Origin: Anabaena cylindrica PCC 7122
Lineage (GTDB): Bacteria > Cyanobacteriota > Cyanobacteriia > Cyanobacteriales > Nostocaceae
Length of the DNA: 64,000 nt
Direction: 5' to 3'
Assembly (NCBI RefSeq): GCF_000317695.1
Contig: NC_019771.1
Span: 2,360,001 to 2,424,000 of the forward strand
Of this stretch, positions 61,897 through 64,000 are shown piece by piece (position 1 is the first letter of the stretch; every line of letters begins with the position of its first letter). The notes below the pieces were generated by a model that did no database searches, was not told where the DNA came from, and saw only the letters and a program-made list of their open reading frames with translations. A program made the position numbers and the translations under genes.

Positions 61897-62061
61897 AGTT
61901 GCAATTAATCCTGGTTGAAACGGATGATTGCAGGTTGGTTGCATTTAATCCTGGTTCAGTTGCAATTAATTCTGGCTCAACCGTATTTATAGTTGCATTT
62001 AATCCTGGTTTGAAAATCCCTTGATTGCAGGTTTGACTGATTAGTATTGCAGGTCGCTACA
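61897..62061. repeat. right end of TniABR transposon (165 bp)
   Basis: This is the mirror image of the left end: AGTTGCAATTAATCCTGG-type repeats at 61897, 61937, 61958 and 61991, ATTGCAGGT motifs at 61927, 62024 and 62046, ending GGTCGCTACA. It begins 37 bp after the tniB stop. Confidence 0.9.
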
Positions 62062-62510
62062 ACTAGAATGGGGTAGATATAGCGAGAGTGTTATGAGGGG
62101 CAAGTAGTACAAAACCTCAGTTTGTAGTATGACAGAACATATATTCAGATGTTTTCTCAGGCTCAAAACTGAGATTTTTTTATGTAAAATAGTAGTTCAA
62201 ACTTATGGCTGCTGCTAATAATTTGGCATAACAGGTGATGAAGAGCCAACTTAATTGTACCTACACCACCACCACCCACGCCATTATTAAGGGATTTACC
62301 ACCATCTACATTTAGTGAAGAATTAGCGGCAATTTCCCAAGCTAAACTCAAATTAAAACAGGCTAGGGTGATTCTGGGGTTTTTTGTATGTCCCCTCGAA
62401 AAGGGGGAATAGTAAAAACAAAGTTTGGCGATCGCTCAACAGAAGATCCAAGAGCAAGAACAAATGATTGCAGCTATGAACGATTATTTCTAATAATATT
62501 TCCCCTAAGA
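62062..62510. other. spacer right of the transposon, no clear gene
   Basis: Open frames are short on both strands, and none continues the helicase gene interrupted at the other transposon end. A plus-strand stretch near 62260-62400 (PPSTFSEELAAISQAKLKLK) could be a decayed gene tail. Confidence 0.4.
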
Positions 62511-62804
62511 ATGGAAGTAGCAATCGCTCAAAATACCCAACCACGACAAAACCCGACAGTAACCCCGCCAAAACCCCTTGATAAAACTCCGACAACTCCG
62601 ACAACACCTGTAACTGATGCCGATGACATTGACTCGGAACAGGCAGAAAAAGTTGACAAACTTTCCCTTAAGAATGAGCAGAACTCACAACCACGACAAA
62701 CACCGACAGTAACCCCACCAAAACCCCCTGATAAAACTCCGACAACTCCGACAACTCCGACAAATGATGAAGGACAGGAAGAACAAATATTAGAAAATTA
62801 TTGA
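62511..62804 (+). CDS. Thr/Pro-rich repeat protein, unknown
   Basis: A 97-residue frame is built from two copies of a roughly 25-residue unit (QPRQNPTVTPPKPLDKTPTT and QPRQTPTVTPPKPPDKTPTT) with an acidic connector. Low-complexity and likely disordered. It may be the tail of a broken gene. The family is not recognised. Confidence 0.35.
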   Translation: MEVAIAQNTQPRQNPTVTPPKPLDKTPTTPTTPVTDADDIDSEQAEKVDKLSLKNEQNSQPRQTPTVTPPKPPDKTPTTPTTPTNDEGQEEQILENY

Positions 62805-62901
62805 CACTATTTTAATCACAATGACGGAAATTACAGCTAACACTGAGATGGGTTTCAGTCCAAAATGAGAATTGCTGCTTTTTGATGATTTTGGTAAAAT
62901 G

Positions 62902-63372
62902 TTAAGCATCCCCAAACAGTCCATCTAAATCCTGAGATGAAGCCTTACCTTGGATCAAAGTAGAAGGACGCTGCTTCTCTTGTCCCTCTTTTAACATATC
63001 TGACTCTACATCTGTCATACCATTGTGGGTACTAGTATTAGCTGAACTCATTACTGGAGCCACAGACGTAACATAATTAGGCAGCACAAACTGTGGCTGT
63101 TCCACACCCAAAGCCAAGCGCAGATTACTGCCATGTTTATTTAAAACATCCTGTGATTCCCAACAAGCAAACCGAAGTTGCTCCGGTGTACACTCCCCAC
63201 TGTGATATCGAGCCAAAGGTAACAAAGCTGCTACTAAAATATCTGACACCTTGCGATTAACCTCTTCCTTTGAAAGAGAATTCAAATAATCAACCACTTC
63301 CGCCATTGGTTCGCCTTCATAAGGCTGAAGACGCAAACTCAAACTCTTACGTTTTTTCCTGATTTTATTCAT
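62902..63372 (-). CDS. hypothetical plasmid-type protein
   Basis: The 156-residue protein begins MNKIRKKRKSLSLRLQPYEG; the middle (LNSLSKEEVNRKVSDILVAA, LLPLARYHSGECTPEQLRFACWES) is helical and the tail is disordered, Ser/Gln-rich. Layout (basic N-terminus, helical body, near plasmid-like genes) recalls small partition or replication accessory proteins, but no family is recognised. An in-frame start at 63405 would add 11 residues. Orientation matches the helicase. Confidence 0.55.
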   Translation of the reverse strand: MNKIRKKRKSLSLRLQPYEGEPMAEVVDYLNSLSKEEVNRKVSDILVAALLPLARYHSGECTPEQLRFACWESQDVLNKHGSNLRLALGVEQPQFVLPNYVTSVAPVMSSANTSTHNGMTDVESDMLKEGQEKQRPSTLIQGKASSQDLDGLFGDA

Positions 63373-63405
63373 TGACCCTTGTTTCCTCCCTGCTTTAAAC
63401 ATCAA

Positions 63406-63713
63406 GTAAATCTGCTTTTAGATACTAGTGAATTTGCTTCACAATTCAACTGAATCTATTCACCAAGAAAAACACACATAAAACTCAAATTATTTCTGTT
63501 TCTTCTTCCTTAGTCAACTTGAATTCTCGTCAGTAATCGTACAGAAATAAATACACAAAGTATGGACTAAAATCCATGGCTGGTAAATAATTGGACAACA
63601 ACTAATATGTAATTAATTTTGTCGTGCAACTTAGTTGAAACAGAGCAAATATTTCCATCATTACTCCTTTTTATCGTGCCTAAAAACAGACGATTAATCA
63701 AAATCAAAAACAG
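63406..63713. other. spacer with no recognised gene
   Basis: AT-rich; no gene is seen. It should hold the promoter for the minus-strand gene at 62902-63372. Confidence 0.5.
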
Positions 63714-64000
63714 CTAATTATTTCCTTTGTCCAGCAAATAATCAAACATTCCAAAGCAGTCAATTAGCCTTTGAGACATACATTGCTCACCATCTACCGC
63801 TTTATCTAAATCAAAAGTTTTTTTCACAATCTCAGCAATACCAGCCCCCCAAATCATCGGCGTGAAATTTTTGCTTTGGTTGCGCCGTTCATAACTGCTA
63901 CCTCTCACCTTTTTTTGTGAACCCCAACTAGACCCAGACTCATATGCAGTCGTAACTTCACAGTTGAAATAAATCTCCAATTCCGGCTCCAAATGGTAAG
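63714..64000 (-). CDS. hypothetical protein, cut by the window edge
   Basis: The frame is open to the window edge: only the C-terminal ~95 residues are seen. They include ELEIYFNCEVTTAYESGSSW and FTPMIWGAGIAEIVKKTFDL and end in YLLDKGNN. The upstream codons before a possible TTG at 63992 remain open, so the gene likely begins outside. Not recognised; plasmid-like context. Confidence 0.5.
   Translation of the reverse strand, partial: YHLEPELEIYFNCEVTTAYESGSSWGSQKKVRGSSYERRNQSKNFTPMIWGAGIAEIVKKTFDLDKAVDGEQCMSQRLIDCFGMFDYLLDKGNN

Larger units (their letters stand above)
58266..62061 (+). mobile_element. TniA/TniB/TniR transposon without TniQ (3,796 bp)
   Basis: A complete unit inside the nifD element, with 165-bp ends in inverted orientation. 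It carries three co-directional overlapping genes: serine resolvase, Mu/TnsB-type DDE transposase and AAA+ ATPase. There is no TniQ/TnsD and no cargo. The outermost bases are TGTAGC..GCTACA. Only the trinucleotide ACT flanks both sides (58263-58265, 62062-62064) rather than the 5-bp duplication usual for Tn7/Tn5053-type insertions. Confidence 0.88.
54669..64000 (+). mobile_element. nifD interruption element (left part, more than 9.3 kb, runs off window)
   Basis: The left border is the loss of NifD homology near 54669-54677. The right border and direct-repeat core are outside the window. Contents seen: XisA-like recombinase, D5/SF3 helicase (minus), a TniA/B/R transposon, and three minor or unknown genes. 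The site lies after codon ~300, before the WDYSG site (GGATTACTCCG) of the Anabaena PCC 7120 nifD element, so the two elements probably inserted independently. The plasmid-like helicase suggests descent from a replicative element. Confidence 0.85.

Noticed and set aside
58260..62061. CRISPR array or CRISPR-associated transposon
   Set aside because: The 18-bp repeats are irregularly spaced, in inverted blocks at the two transposon ends, and there is no Cas12k, TniQ, leader or spacer pattern.
1..64000. tRNA or rRNA genes
   Set aside because: I saw no convincing cloverleaf or rRNA sequence in the spacers by eye; a tRNAscan-SE run would settle it.

Overview
The window looks like chromosome of a heterocyst-forming cyanobacterium of the order Nostocales. 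It is AT-rich, the octamer GCGATCGC (HIP1) recurs in genes and spacers, and the nif genes run nifB-fdxN-nifS-nifU-nifH-nifD as in Anabaena/Nostoc. Both nifH and nifD are interrupted by elements carrying XisA/XisC-like recombinases. I do not assign a genus.

Positions 1-27,400 are mostly ordinary genes: an M16 peptidase, a cupredoxin, methionine aminopeptidase, an amidase translationally coupled to a Crp/Fnr regulator, a methyltransferase/cupin operon, a GHL10 hydrolase-like protein, ilvC, a type II NADH dehydrogenase, glycolate-oxidase-like glcE/glcF, ackA, a PabC-like lyase and ftsH. Small selfish sequences lie among them: toxin-antitoxin genes, Uma2/DUF820 genes, one intact REP-flanked RAYT transposase and one collapsed copy, and several MITE-like palindromes.

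Positions 27,400-41,400 are accessory. They hold a DUF262-AlbA/Schlafen-like fusion of possible defence function, a graveyard of TA and Uma2 fragments (27.7-33.1 kb), a 2162-residue secreted ExeM/NucH-like nuclease with lamin-tail and RTX-like regions, an ISAs1-type transposase remnant and a quinone-oxidoreductase-like enzyme.

Positions 41,400-64,000 hold the nif cluster. nifB, fdxN, nifS and nifU are intact. nifH is split right after the codons for its second Fe-S cysteine by a 5,736-bp element. Recombination between two CCGTGAAG copies restores an in-frame 296-residue NifH. The element encodes an XisA/XisC-type tyrosine recombinase, an orphan ParD-like antitoxin, a retropepsin-like protease with a coupled small protein, and an unknown gene split by a complete ISL3-family insertion sequence (8-bp target duplication). 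About 500 bp beyond nifH, nifD is split after about 300 codons, upstream of the classical Anabaena PCC 7120 nifD site. That element is more than 9.3 kb long and runs off the window. It carries a second, paralogous recombinase, a D5/SF3 helicase, plasmid-like unknown genes and a complete 3,796-bp TniA/TniB/TniR transposon with 165-bp repeat-rich inverted ends. As drawn, neither NifH nor NifD can be made whole: vegetative cells should lack both, and heterocysts would need at least two independent excisions.
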